Assembly: GCA_037133755.1 (NCBI GenBank)
Contig: JBAXNN010000007.1
Location: 1 to 64,000 of the forward strand
Reading direction: 5' to 3'
Length of the DNA: 64,000 nucleotides
DNA from: F1-60-MAGs149 sp037133755
GTDB lineage: Bacteria; Actinomycetota; Thermoleophilia; Gaiellales; F1-60-MAGs149
Of this stretch, positions 7,376 to 15,296 are shown one piece after another; position 1 is the stretch's first letter; each line of letters opens with the position of its first letter. Below the pieces are notes generated by a model. It was not told where the DNA came from, made no database searches, and was given only the letters and a program-made list of their open reading frames with translations. Both the position numbers and the translations under genes were made by a program.

Positions 7376-8757
7376 GCGGACGCGAGCCACCGCGAGCGCG
7401 TAAGCGCCGAGGCCAGGAGTTCGACGAGGAGGAGCAGGCGCTCCCCGAACAGCCGATCATTGGCGTCGTCGCGGTCGTCGGCTATCCGAACGTGGGCAAG
7501 TCGACGCTCTGCAACCGCCTCGCGGGCCGTCGTGACGCCGTCGTGCACTCCGAGCCGGGCGTGACACGCGACCGCAAGGACGTCGACGTCGAATGGAACG
7601 GCAAGTTCTTCCGCCTCGTCGACACTGGCGGTATCGATCTCGGCGGCGAGACGCTCATGGCCGAGGAAGTCGCACAGCAGGCGCGCACCGCGCTGGCCGA
7701 AGCCGATATGGCGCTGTTCGTCGTTGACGCGAAGGCCGGCGTGATGCCGGGCGACCTGGAGGTCGCCGAGATCCTGCGCCGCCAGAAGATCCCGATGCTC
7801 CTCGTCGCGAACAAGGCTGATGGGCAGAGCGGCGACGTCAATGCCCTGGTGTTCCACGAGCTCGGGCTCGGGGAGCCGATTCCGGTCTCCGCCATCCATG
7901 GCTCCGGCAGTGGCGATCTGCTCGACGTGATCGTCGAGCGTCTCTCGGAGATGCCGCAGGCCGAGCGCATGGAACGCGTCGCCGATGAGATCGGCGTCGC
8001 CATCCTCGGACGCCCGAACGTCGGCAAGTCATCGCTCTTCAACAAGCTGATCGGCTCGCCGCGCGTGATCGTGAGCGACGTGCCGGGCACGACGCGCGAC
8101 GCCATCGACACCCGCCTCGTGCGTGGCGAGACCGTGTTCCGCCTTGTCGACACAGCGGGTATGCGCCGCAAGCGCGCCCAGCGTCAGGACGTCGAATACT
8201 GGAGTGAGAAGCGCGCACTCTCTGCTGCAGAGCACGCTGATATCGCGCTCGTACTGATCGACGGCGCCGAGGGCTTTGTCGATCACGATCTCGACGTCGC
8301 CGACGCAGCCCGCAAGGCCGGCTGCGCCACGCTCGTCGTCGTCTCCAAGTGGGATGCTTCCGAAATCGATCTCGACGACCTGCGCCTACGCATCGAACGC
8401 AAGCTACGCCAGCGGCCCATGATCGTCACGACCTCGTCCGTAACTGGGCGTGGTCTCGACCGTCTGCTCGATCGCATCGAGGAGCTCTACGCGGCGTACA
8501 CCCGACGCATGCCGACGCCCGCGGTCAACCGCGCGCTGCAGGACGCCGTCGCGCAGCGCCAGCCACCGCTCGTCCACGGCAAGCGCATGAAGATGATCTA
8601 CGGCGCCCAGGTGCAGACGCGCCCGCCGCGCTTCCGCATCACGATCAACGACCGCAAACTGATCACGCGCGACTACGCGTACTTCATCGAGAACCGGCTG
8701 CGCGAAGCGGCGGGGCTCGAGGGGTGCCCCGTGGTGATCGACTTCGTGGAGCGGTGA
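7372..8757 (+). CDS. der: Ribosome biogenesis GTPase Der (EngA)
   Basis: This 461-residue protein has two tandem Era-like GTPase domains and a KH-like C-terminal domain, the Der architecture needed for 50S subunit assembly. The G1 motifs are GYPNVGKST (near residue 38) and GRPNVGKSS (near 213); G3 is DTGG and DTAG; G4 is NKAD and SKWD. The KH-like domain is at the end (RFRITINDRKLITRDY). The N-terminal ~30 residues before the first GTPase are charged and low complexity. The ATG at 7372 overlaps the plsC stop; an upstream ATG at 7348 is less likely. Confidence 0.96.
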   Translation: MSGREPPRARKRRGQEFDEEEQALPEQPIIGVVAVVGYPNVGKSTLCNRLAGRRDAVVHSEPGVTRDRKDVDVEWNGKFFRLVDTGGIDLGGETLMAEEVAQQARTALAEADMALFVVDAKAGVMPGDLEVAEILRRQKIPMLLVANKADGQSGDVNALVFHELGLGEPIPVSAIHGSGSGDLLDVIVERLSEMPQAERMERVADEIGVAILGRPNVGKSSLFNKLIGSPRVIVSDVPGTTRDAIDTRLVRGETVFRLVDTAGMRRKRAQRQDVEYWSEKRALSAAEHADIALVLIDGAEGFVDHDLDVADAARKAGCATLVVVSKWDASEIDLDDLRLRIERKLRQRPMIVTTSSVTGRGLDRLLDRIEELYAAYTRRMPTPAVNRALQDAVAQRQPPLVHGKRMKMIYGAQVQTRPPRFRITINDRKLITRDYAYFIENRLREAAGLEGCPVVIDFVER

Positions 8758-8758
8758 C

Positions 8759-8820
8759 GACGTGAGCACCTCGAGGTGGCTCGGTCGGAAACGACCGATT
8801 CACCTCGAGGTGCTCACGTC
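8759..8820. terminator. Long hairpin immediately after der
   Basis: The arms at 8759-8778 and 8801-8820 are 20 bases each and perfectly complementary. Beyond a short mismatched bulge an inner CGGTCG-GAAA-CGACCG stem closes the structure. It starts one base after the der stop codon. It lacks a T-tract, so a rho-independent function is uncertain, but its position fits transcription termination or mRNA 3'-end protection. Its core (CCTCGAGGTGGCTCGGTCG) recurs in a second hairpin at 8969-9030. Confidence 0.6.
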
Positions 8821-8824
8821 GCCG

Positions 8825-8986
8825 GTGTAGATCAACCTCGCCAGGAGAGGCTTTGGCTGGCGAGGTTCTTGCAACCGCGCGACGCGATGAACTCGACGTG
8901 ATCCCGTGGCCTGTGTGGATCAGCCTCGCGAGGAGTGGCATTGGCTGCCGAGGGCTTCGGAACCCCGCGACGCGATGGCCTCGAGG
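8825..8986. repeat. Diverged tandem repeat, about 75 bases with 88-base period
   Basis: A unit starting at 8825 (GTGTAGATCAACCTCGCCAG) is repeated in diverged form from 8913 (GTGTGGATCAGCCTCGCGAG), both ending in a shared CGCGACGCGATG block. The first copy contains its own hairpin, AACCTCGCCAG at 8834-8844 against 8857-8867. The pair lies between two hairpins that share a core. No gene is supported in 8758-9071. Confidence 0.6.
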
Positions 8987-9030
8987 TGGCTCGGTCGTTT
9001 CCGACCGAGCCACCTCGAGGCCTTCGCGTC
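8969..9030. terminator. Second long hairpin sharing its core with the first
   Basis: A 21-bp perfect stem (8977-8997 with 9002-9022) closes a TTTC loop and extends through one T-T mismatch by another 7 bp (8969-8975 with 9024-9030). It sits between convergent genes, so a bidirectional terminator is possible, though there is no T-tract. The stem shares 19 bases with the hairpin after der, which suggests duplication of a mobile or template-switch-derived palindrome. Confidence 0.55.
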
Positions 9031-9035
9031 GTCGA

Positions 9036-9111
9036 CGAGACGCCTGTTGTGTTGCGTTGGAATGCTCGCGCCTAGGAGCGAGCATTCCAACGCAACACAA
9101 CAGGCGTCTCG
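9036..9111. repeat. 76-base near-perfect palindrome containing the 3' end of the histidine-phosphatase gene
   Basis: The arms run from 9036 and from 9111 towards a CCTAGG centre with only one mismatch. The right half is coding: it contains the last 12 codons and the stop (9072-9074) of the minus-strand gene. The left half is therefore an inverted copy of that gene's 3' end. It could act as a terminator for the minus-strand gene by forming a very stable hairpin in its transcript. Confidence 0.85.
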
Positions 9112-9647
9112 CGCTCCCACCCGAGCAGCGACACGGTCGCCGTATCGAGTCGGAAGAAGCGGCCATCCTGGGGGGCGAGGCCGAGCCAGCGGGCGGTGAG
9201 GACGCGCAGGACGTGGCCGTGGGCGACGACGAGCGTCGTGCCGCCTGCCTCGCGCGCTGCTGCGATCACTCGATCGACGCGCGCAGCGACCTCGTCGGGC
9301 GTCTCGCCCTCGGGGCAGCCGCCGAACCAGACCGTCCAGTCGGGCACCGTCTCGCGGATCTCCTTCGTGGTGATCCCCTCGTAGACGCCGTAGTTCCACT
9401 CGACGAGGTCGGGATCGATCGTCGGCTCCAGCGCCAAGTCGAGCAGGGTGCACGTCTCGCGAGCCCGCTGCAGCGGGCTGCAGACGACACGATCGATCGG
9501 CATTGCCTGCACGAGCGGGGCAGAGGCGCGGGCCTCAGCGCGGCCATCATCGGTCAGGGGAATGTCGGTCGTCCCCGTGTGGCGCCCATTCAGGCTCCAT
9601 TCCGTCTGCCCGTGGCGGACGACGGCGATCTGCGCAGGGGCTGTCAT
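9072..9647 (-). CDS. Histidine phosphatase (phosphoglycerate mutase-like)
   Basis: A 191-residue protein with the branch-1 histidine phosphatase signature VRHGQTEWSLNGRHTG near the N-terminus, the second arginine motif SPLQRARETC, acid residue region EWNYGVYEG, and the second catalytic histidine in VVAHGHVLRVL. It probably removes phosphate from a small metabolite; substrates in this family range from phosphoglycerate to sugar and nucleotide phosphates, and the exact one cannot be read here. It is transcribed towards der and away from the LCP gene. The last 12 codons form half of a long palindrome. Confidence 0.9.
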   Translation of the reverse strand: MTAPAQIAVVRHGQTEWSLNGRHTGTTDIPLTDDGRAEARASAPLVQAMPIDRVVCSPLQRARETCTLLDLALEPTIDPDLVEWNYGVYEGITTKEIRETVPDWTVWFGGCPEGETPDEVAARVDRVIAAAREAGGTTLVVAHGHVLRVLTARWLGLAPQDGRFFRLDTATVSLLGWERETPVVLRWNARS

Positions 9648-9725
9648 CGGGCGGATACTGGCAGATCAGGTGCCCGGATCACACTCAGGGCCCACATCGC
9701 AGAGGAACCCCGGAAACCGAGGGGT

Positions 9726-9731
9726 ATACTC
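9726..9731 (+). promoter_or_regulatory. Candidate -10 element (TATACT) of the LCP gene
   Basis: TATACT lies 48 bases before the LCP ATG at 9780 in the 132-base divergent spacer. It is the best -10 match in the spacer and would give a leader of about 40 bases. No good Shine-Dalgarno sequence precedes the ATG. Confidence 0.45.
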
Positions 9732-9779
9732 AGGCAACTGCTCGTGACCCGGTCGTCGGACTGCGTTGCGCGCCGGTAC

Positions 9780-11891
9780 ATGCACGTGGAGACGAACACG
9801 CCCCCACCCGATGACGCGGCCAACCAGCCGCCCGCGGCTGAGCCCGAGGCTCTCGCCGGCGGCTCCGCCGACGATGCGGTGATTGCGGCGACCGCGGCCA
9901 AGGCAGCGGTCGCGCTCCCGGCCAAGCCGCAGATGAAGGTGCATCGTCCCGACGGCTCGACGGCCACGACGTCCGCGCCGGCCGCCTCCACGGCCACGGG
10001 CGGTGCCGGAGGCGGTGGCGGTGGGCGTCCCCCGATGAAGCTGTACAGCGCCGAGCCGGCCAAGCGCCGTCGCCGCTGGCCCTGGGTTGTCGGTGGCGTC
10101 GGCGCGCTGCTGGTGATCGCGATTCTCGGCGTGGTCGGCTACGGCTACTGGTACGTCCAGGACACGGTGACGGCGATGACGCACTCGTCGAACAAACAGC
10201 AGCAAGAGGCGCAGAACGGCCTCGCGATCGCGACGACGAACGAGCCGATCACCGCCCTGATCATCGGCGAGGATCATCGCCCCGGCGAGAGCGGCGGGCG
10301 CTCCGACACGATGATGATGGTGCGCATCGATCCGCGCACCAAGACGATCTCGATGCTGTCGTTCCCGCGCGATCTCGTCGTCGACGTTCCCGGCTACGGA
10401 CGCCGCCCGATCAACGAGGCCTACGAGATCGGGCAGGAGCCGCTCGCGCTCGCCACGGTCAAGGAACTGACCGGCGTCCAGATCAACTATCTGATCCCCG
10501 TCGATTTCCGCGCGTTCAACCGCATCGTCGGTACGTTCGGTGGCGTCTGGCTGCCGATCGACCGGCGCTACTACAACGTCAACGACGGCTCCGAAGCGCA
10601 CAACTACATGTCGATCAACCTGCAGCCGGGGTACCAGTTGCTGCGCGGCAACGACTCGCTCGCCTTCGCGCGCTTCCGGCACCTGGACTCCGACCTGATC
10701 CGCATCGCGCGCCAACAGACGTTCGTGCGCGAGTTCAAGAAGCGCGTCGATAACTGGGGCCTCGCCTCGCGCCTGATCGAGGTGATCTCGATCCTGCGTG
10801 ACAACATCAAGATCCTGGGTTCGAACAAGAAGCCCGCCGACGCCAAGACGCTGCTCGAGTACGGCCAGCTGATGGCCAGCATCCCGCGCGGCAACATGCA
10901 GCAGGTGCGGCTCGACGATATCTCGAGCTCGACCAAGTACCCCGGCAAGCTCGAGGCGACGCCGCAGGCCGTGCAGAAGGTCGTCGACGAGTTCCTCAAC
11001 CCCGACACGACGTCGGGCAACGCGATCGCCAGCCGCGATGTCGCCAAGGATCCCAAGGCGAAGGTCAAGAAGGCCACGTACAACCCCGAGAAGATCGGCG
11101 TTGAGGTCCGCAACGGCAACGGGACGCCCGCCGCCGCGGCCGACGCCTCGTGGCAGCTCGTCGAGAACGGCTGGAAGCTGTCGCACAGTGCCGGCGATTC
11201 GCTCACGGAGTACCTCCATACGACCGTCTACTACGACGGTTCGGTGACGGGCGCGAAGGATGCAGCGACCTCGATCGCGGAGTCCTTCGGCACCGACACG
11301 GACGTGCAGTCGCTCGATGCGGCCGCCAAGGCCGAAATCCAGCAGAACGGCGTCGATATCAAGGAGCCGATCGTGGTCGTCATCGGCAAGACGTATACGG
11401 GTGACCTCGCACCGCCGAAGGTCGCGGTGCTGCCGCCGAAGGAAGAGGCGCAGATCAACCGCGACCCGACCCGCGACGTCACGATGTGGCGCCAGGCGCA
11501 GCGCAAGGCGGGTTTCCCGCTGTGGATGCCGACGGTGATCTACGCCGGCGCCCAGACGCGTGACCCGCAGTTCTCGAGCCAGCCGCCGTACCGCGTCTAC
11601 AAGACCAACGGCAAGAAGGCCGTCTACGTCACGTACTCCGCCGATGCCTACGATCAGGTCTTCGGCGTGCAGGCAATCCAATGGGATAACCCCCCGATCC
11701 TCGACGGGCCGACCGCCACCCGCAACTACAAGGGGCGGACGCTTCTGCTGTACTTCAACGGCGCCAGGCTTCAGCGCGTGGCGTGGAAAGAAGATGGCAA
11801 CAGCTACTGGCTGGAGAACTCCTTGACGGGTCGTATTCCCAACTCGGCGATGATCGCGATGGCGAAGAGCTTCAAATTGGTGACGCGTTGA
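9780..11891 (+). CDS. LCP-family cell-wall glycopolymer ligase with LytR C-terminal domain
   Basis: A 703-residue membrane-anchored protein of the LytR-CpsA-Psr family, which attaches glycopolymers to peptidoglycan or arabinogalactan. An N-terminal cytoplasmic segment rich in Ala, Pro and Gly (1-95) precedes a single membrane helix at about 101-124 following KRRRRW. The LCP domain spans about 165-330 with SDTMMMVRIDP, SFPRDLVVDVPGYG and FARFRHLDSDLIRIARQQ. A LytR C-terminal domain starts near 440 (GVEVRNGNGTPAAA), and a long extracellular tail follows. The next three genes make sugar nucleotides, consistent with envelope polymer synthesis. Upstream in-frame sequence overlaps the divergent gene and is rejected. 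Confidence 0.93.
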   Translation: MHVETNTPPPDDAANQPPAAEPEALAGGSADDAVIAATAAKAAVALPAKPQMKVHRPDGSTATTSAPAASTATGGAGGGGGGRPPMKLYSAEPAKRRRRWPWVVGGVGALLVIAILGVVGYGYWYVQDTVTAMTHSSNKQQQEAQNGLAIATTNEPITALIIGEDHRPGESGGRSDTMMMVRIDPRTKTISMLSFPRDLVVDVPGYGRRPINEAYEIGQEPLALATVKELTGVQINYLIPVDFRAFNRIVGTFGGVWLPIDRRYYNVNDGSEAHNYMSINLQPGYQLLRGNDSLAFARFRHLDSDLIRIARQQTFVREFKKRVDNWGLASRLIEVISILRDNIKILGSNKKPADAKTLLEYGQLMASIPRGNMQQVRLDDISSSTKYPGKLEATPQAVQKVVDEFLNPDTTSGNAIASRDVAKDPKAKVKKATYNPEKIGVEVRNGNGTPAAAADASWQLVENGWKLSHSAGDSLTEYLHTTVYYDGSVTGAKDAATSIAESFGTDTDVQSLDAAAKAEIQQNGVDIKEPIVVVIGKTYTGDLAPPKVAVLPPKEEAQINRDPTRDVTMWRQAQRKAGFPLWMPTVIYAGAQTRDPQFSSQPPYRVYKTNGKKAVYVTYSADAYDQVFGVQAIQWDNPPILDGPTATRNYKGRTLLLYFNGARLQRVAWKEDGNSYWLENSLTGRIPNSAMIAMAKSFKLVTR

Positions 11892-13213
11892 GCGGACGCG
11901 AGCCGGTCGGCGTTATTGGCGTCGGCTACGTCGGCCTCGTCACCGCAGCCTGCCTCGCGGAGCTCGGGCATCCCGTCGTCTGCCGCGACATCGTTCCGGA
12001 GCGTGTGGAGATGCTCCAGCGCGGTGAGGTCCCGATTCACGAGCCGGGCGTACCGGAACTGCTCAAGCGCAACGCCGAGCGTCTGACGTTCACGCTCGAC
12101 ATGGAGGACGTGTTCCGCGAGGCGCGCATCGCGATCATCTGCGTGGACACGCCGCCGACTGCCTCGGGCGATGCCGACCTGTCGCGCGTGGAGGCCGTCA
12201 TCGACGCGCTGCCGGCCAGCGCCGAGGGCGCGATCCTGGTGATGAAGTCCACGGTGCCCGTCGGCACCGGTCGTCGCGTCCGCACGGAGCTCGACGCGCG
12301 CGGCCGCGAGGACGTCGGCTACGTCTCGAATCCCGAGTTCCTGCGCGAGGGCTCTGCCGTCGCCGACTTCCGCGAGCCCGATCGTGTCGTCGTGGGTGGC
12401 GATCGTCCCGACGATGTCGAGCGCGTGGCGCGCATGTATGCGGATCTGCACGCACCGATTCTCTCGACGGACACGGCGTCGGCTGAGATGATCAAGCTCG
12501 CCTCGAACGCCTTCCTCGCCACCAAGATCTCGTTCATCAACGAGATCGCCAACGTCTGTGAGCGGGTCGGCGCCGACGTCGAGGAGGTCGCGCGCGGCAT
12601 GGGTCTTGACCAGCGCATTGGCCAGAGCTTCCTGCGTCCCGGCATCGGCTACGGCGGCAGTTGCTTTCCCAAGGACGTCACGGCGCTCAAGCAGCTTGCG
12701 GGCAACACGGGCTACTCGTTCCAGCTCCTCGCCAGCGTGATTGAAGTCAACGAGCTGCAGAAGCGTCGCGTGATCGGCAAGCTCCAGGACCATCTTGGCC
12801 CGCTGCGCGATCGTCGCATCGCACTCCTCGGGCTCGCCTTCAAGCCGCACACCGATGACATGCGCGAGGCCTCGAGCATCGTGCTCGCCTCGCGCCTGAT
12901 CGCGGAAGGTGCCACCGTCTGTGCGTTCGACCCCGTCGCCGCGGACCGCGCTCGCGGACTGCTGCACGCCAGTGTGCAGCTCGCAGGTTCGATGGTGGAG
13001 GCACTTACCGATGCCGACGCGGTGGTGATCGTCACCGAGTGGCCCGAGTTCCGAGCCGTCCTCGATGCTGACGTCCGGGCAGCCATGCGCAATCCACTGA
13101 TCGTGGACGGGCGTAACCTCTTGGATCCCTCCGAAGCCGTCGCCGCCGGCTTCAGCTACGTCTCGATCGGCCGCGCGGAACGCGACCCGGACCGCGAGCT
13201 GCACCAGGCGTGA
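11888..13213 (+). CDS. ugd: UDP-glucose/GDP-mannose dehydrogenase family protein
   Basis: This 441-residue enzyme oxidises the C6 alcohol of a nucleotide sugar to a carboxylate with two NAD+. Evidence: GVIGVGYVGLVTAACLAELG as the NAD fold, the STVPVGTG block, NPEFLREGSAVADF, the catalytic cysteine in GGSCFPKDVTAL, and AFKPHTDDMREASS in the C-terminal domain. I place the start at the TTG at 11888, which overlaps the LCP stop as TTGA and begins a few residues before the NAD motif. UDP-glucose is the most common substrate of this subgroup but UDP-GlcNAc or GDP-mannose cannot be excluded. Confidence 0.93.
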   Translation: MSGREPVGVIGVGYVGLVTAACLAELGHPVVCRDIVPERVEMLQRGEVPIHEPGVPELLKRNAERLTFTLDMEDVFREARIAIICVDTPPTASGDADLSRVEAVIDALPASAEGAILVMKSTVPVGTGRRVRTELDARGREDVGYVSNPEFLREGSAVADFREPDRVVVGGDRPDDVERVARMYADLHAPILSTDTASAEMIKLASNAFLATKISFINEIANVCERVGADVEEVARGMGLDQRIGQSFLRPGIGYGGSCFPKDVTALKQLAGNTGYSFQLLASVIEVNELQKRRVIGKLQDHLGPLRDRRIALLGLAFKPHTDDMREASSIVLASRLIAEGATVCAFDPVAADRARGLLHASVQLAGSMVEALTDADAVVIVTEWPEFRAVLDADVRAAMRNPLIVDGRNLLDPSEAVAAGFSYVSIGRAERDPDRELHQA

Positions 13214-14280
13214 TCGCGGTCGTCTTGGTTGGCGGCGAGGGCACGCGCCTGCGCCCCCTTACGCTCGATGAGCCCAAGCCCGTGCTGCCGATCGGTGGGA
13301 TCCCGTTCATGTCGTTGCTGCTCGACCGTCTGGCGGCGGCTGGTGTCACCAAGGTGATCCTGTCCTGCGGGTACCTGCCCGACCGCCTGCGTGCTGGCAT
13401 CGGCACCCCGCCGCCCGGCGTCGAGGTCGAGGTCGTCGTTGAGGATGAGCCACTCGGTACCGCCGGCGCGATCCGCTTCGCCGCCGCCGGCCGGGTCGAC
13501 GGACCGTTCCTCGCGCTCAACGGCGACGTGTTGGGCGACGCCGACCTTGGTGCCCTCGTCGAAGCGCATCGCGCCGCAGGGGCGACCGCATCGATTGGCC
13601 TGACGCCCGTCGATGATCCTACGCGCTTCGGCGTCGTCATCCATGACGAGCACGGCAACGTCGAGCGCTTCGTCGAGAAGCCGCCGACTGCTGATGGTCT
13701 TGGACCTGCGCCGTGGTGGGTCAACGCCGGCGCCTACGTGCTTGAGCCATCGGTACTCGACATGATCCCGGCCGATCGCATGGTCTCGATCGAGCGCGAA
13801 GTGTTTCCCGAGCTGGTCGGTCGCGGCCTGATCTGCGTGCGCTCCGAGGGCTACTGGCGCGATATCGGCACGTTGGAAAGCTTCCTGGCGGCCAATGCCG
13901 ATGCGGTTGCCGGTCGCGTGCACACGCGGCTCGGCGGCAGCGAAGGCGCGGTGCTGGCCGATCCGTCGGCCGAAGTTTCCGACGACGCGATCGTGACCGG
14001 CCCCGCCCTGATTGCCGCCGGTGCGAGCGTCGGTGCCGGCGCGGAGATCGGTCCCGACGTCGTGATCGGTGTGGGCGCCACCGTGGCGTCGGCGGCGACC
14101 GTCCGCAATTCCGTCCTCCTGGCCGGTGCGCATATCGCGTCGCAGGCCACCGTCGAGCGCAGCGCGATCGGGCTCAACGCCCTGGTCGGCGAACGCGCCC
14201 GCGTCATCGACTCCGCCCTCGGCACCGATCAGGCCGCTGGAGCAGGCGAAGAGCTCGTGGGCGAGCGGAGGCCGTCCTGA
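13210..14280 (+). CDS. Sugar-phosphate nucleotidyltransferase with left-handed beta-helix domain
   Basis: A 356-residue protein with an N-terminal nucleotidyltransferase domain (LVGGEGTRLRPLTLDEPKP, then VVEDEPLGTAGAIR and FLALNGDVL) and a C-terminal left-handed beta-helix of hexapeptide repeats. It likely makes GDP-mannose or another NDP-sugar from a sugar 1-phosphate. The downstream gene interconverts glucose-6-P, fructose-6-P and mannose-6-P, which favours mannose-1-phosphate guanylyltransferase, but glucose-1-phosphate thymidylyl- or uridylyltransferase is possible. The GTG start overlaps the dehydrogenase stop. Confidence 0.9.
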   Translation: MIAVVLVGGEGTRLRPLTLDEPKPVLPIGGIPFMSLLLDRLAAAGVTKVILSCGYLPDRLRAGIGTPPPGVEVEVVVEDEPLGTAGAIRFAAAGRVDGPFLALNGDVLGDADLGALVEAHRAAGATASIGLTPVDDPTRFGVVIHDEHGNVERFVEKPPTADGLGPAPWWVNAGAYVLEPSVLDMIPADRMVSIEREVFPELVGRGLICVRSEGYWRDIGTLESFLAANADAVAGRVHTRLGGSEGAVLADPSAEVSDDAIVTGPALIAAGASVGAGAEIGPDVVIGVGATVASAATVRNSVLLAGAHIASQATVERSAIGLNALVGERARVIDSALGTDQAAGAGEELVGERRPS

Positions 14281-15287
14281 TGGCTCCCGCCACGATGCTC
14301 GAGCAGGCACTCGACTTTCCCCGCCAGCTCCGCTCCGGCCTGGCCGCTGGCGACGCCGCCGGCATGGCCGACCGTCGGGTCGGTGCCGTCGCGCTATGTG
14401 GCCTTGGTGGCTCGGCCGCCGGCGGACGTCTGCTCACAGCACTCTTCGCCGAGCAGCTGGCCGTGCCCGTCGTCTCCGTCGACACCACCTCGTTGCCCGG
14501 CTGGGTGGGCGAGGACACGCTCGTTGTCTGCATCTCCTATTCGGGCCAGACCGCCGAGACGCTCTGGCTGTGGGATGAGGCCGGCGATCGTGGTGCGCTG
14601 CGGGCGGCGATTACCGCTGGCGGTACGTTGGCGGACAGGGCCGAGGCGATCGGTGCACCGTGTGCCCTCGTGGAGCCGGGCTTTCAGCCGCGTGGTGCCC
14701 TGGGCCTGCTGCTCGGCGCGCTCGTCGGCCTGCTCGACCTGGCCGGTGCCGTCCCCGGGGCAGCTGCGCTCCTCGGCGCCGCTGTGCCGGCCGTCGAAGC
14801 GGTGGTACGCGAGGAGCTTGCGCATCCCGAGGTGGCCAAAGCCGAGGCGGAGCGTCTGGGAGGCCATGCCGTCGTGTTCTACGGGTCGGGCGCACGCGCT
14901 GCGGCTGCCGTGCGCCTCAAGAACCAGGTTAACGAGAACGCCAAGGCCGCCGCGTGGGGCGGGGCGATGCCGGAGATGGCGCACAACGAGATCCTCGGCT
15001 GGATCGGCTGCGCCCGACACGGCATTCCCGCTGCGGCCGTGTTCCTTCGCGACGCCGACGAGCCGCCAGCACCCAAGCAGCTGCACGATCGCATCCAGGC
15101 GATCGTCGGTGGCGATGTGTCCACGGTGCTCACATGGGAGGGCGTGGGCGCCAACGAGTTGGAACGCACGCTGGGCCTCCTCGTGCACGGCGACGTGGTT
15201 TCCTGCCACCTCGCAGACGTTGAGGGCGTGGACGCGCTCGACATCGCTCGGCTGACGGCGCTGAAGGCCCCGTCAGCGAACGGCTAA
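14280..15287 (+). CDS. Bifunctional phosphoglucose/phosphomannose isomerase
   Basis: A 335-residue SIS-domain protein that resembles the bifunctional PGI/PMI enzymes known from archaea and actinobacteria. It has ALCGLGGSAAGGRLL and the phosphosugar-binding VVCISYSGQTAETL, then FYGSGARAAAAVRLKNQVNE and the conserved EMAHNEILGW near the active site. It converts fructose 6-phosphate to glucose 6-phosphate or mannose 6-phosphate, which would feed the neighbouring nucleotidyltransferase; a phosphomannomutase is not in the window. The TGATG overlap with the upstream gene indicates co-translation. Confidence 0.9.
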   Translation: MAPATMLEQALDFPRQLRSGLAAGDAAGMADRRVGAVALCGLGGSAAGGRLLTALFAEQLAVPVVSVDTTSLPGWVGEDTLVVCISYSGQTAETLWLWDEAGDRGALRAAITAGGTLADRAEAIGAPCALVEPGFQPRGALGLLLGALVGLLDLAGAVPGAAALLGAAVPAVEAVVREELAHPEVAKAEAERLGGHAVVFYGSGARAAAAVRLKNQVNENAKAAAWGGAMPEMAHNEILGWIGCARHGIPAAAVFLRDADEPPAPKQLHDRIQAIVGGDVSTVLTWEGVGANELERTLGLLVHGDVVSCHLADVEGVDALDIARLTALKAPSANG

Positions 15288-15290
15288 TCT
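15285..15290 (+). promoter_or_regulatory. -10 element (TAATCT) giving leaderless ahcY
   Basis: TAATCT overlaps the stop codon of the upstream isomerase gene and ends exactly 6 bases before the ahcY GTG at 15297. Transcription would start at or next to the start codon. No Shine-Dalgarno sequence is present. Confidence 0.55.
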
Positions 15291-15296
15291 GCGTTC

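Noticed and set aside
8853..9779. N-terminal extension of the LCP protein
   Set aside because: It covers the palindromes and the opposite-strand histidine phosphatase and has no resemblance to the family; the signal-anchor protein starts at 9780.
9666..11681. 671-residue minus-strand open frame opposite the LCP gene
   Set aside because: Its translation is compositionally a high-GC shadow of the LCP gene (Arg, Asp, His-rich with no domains), while the plus frame has clear LCP motifs.
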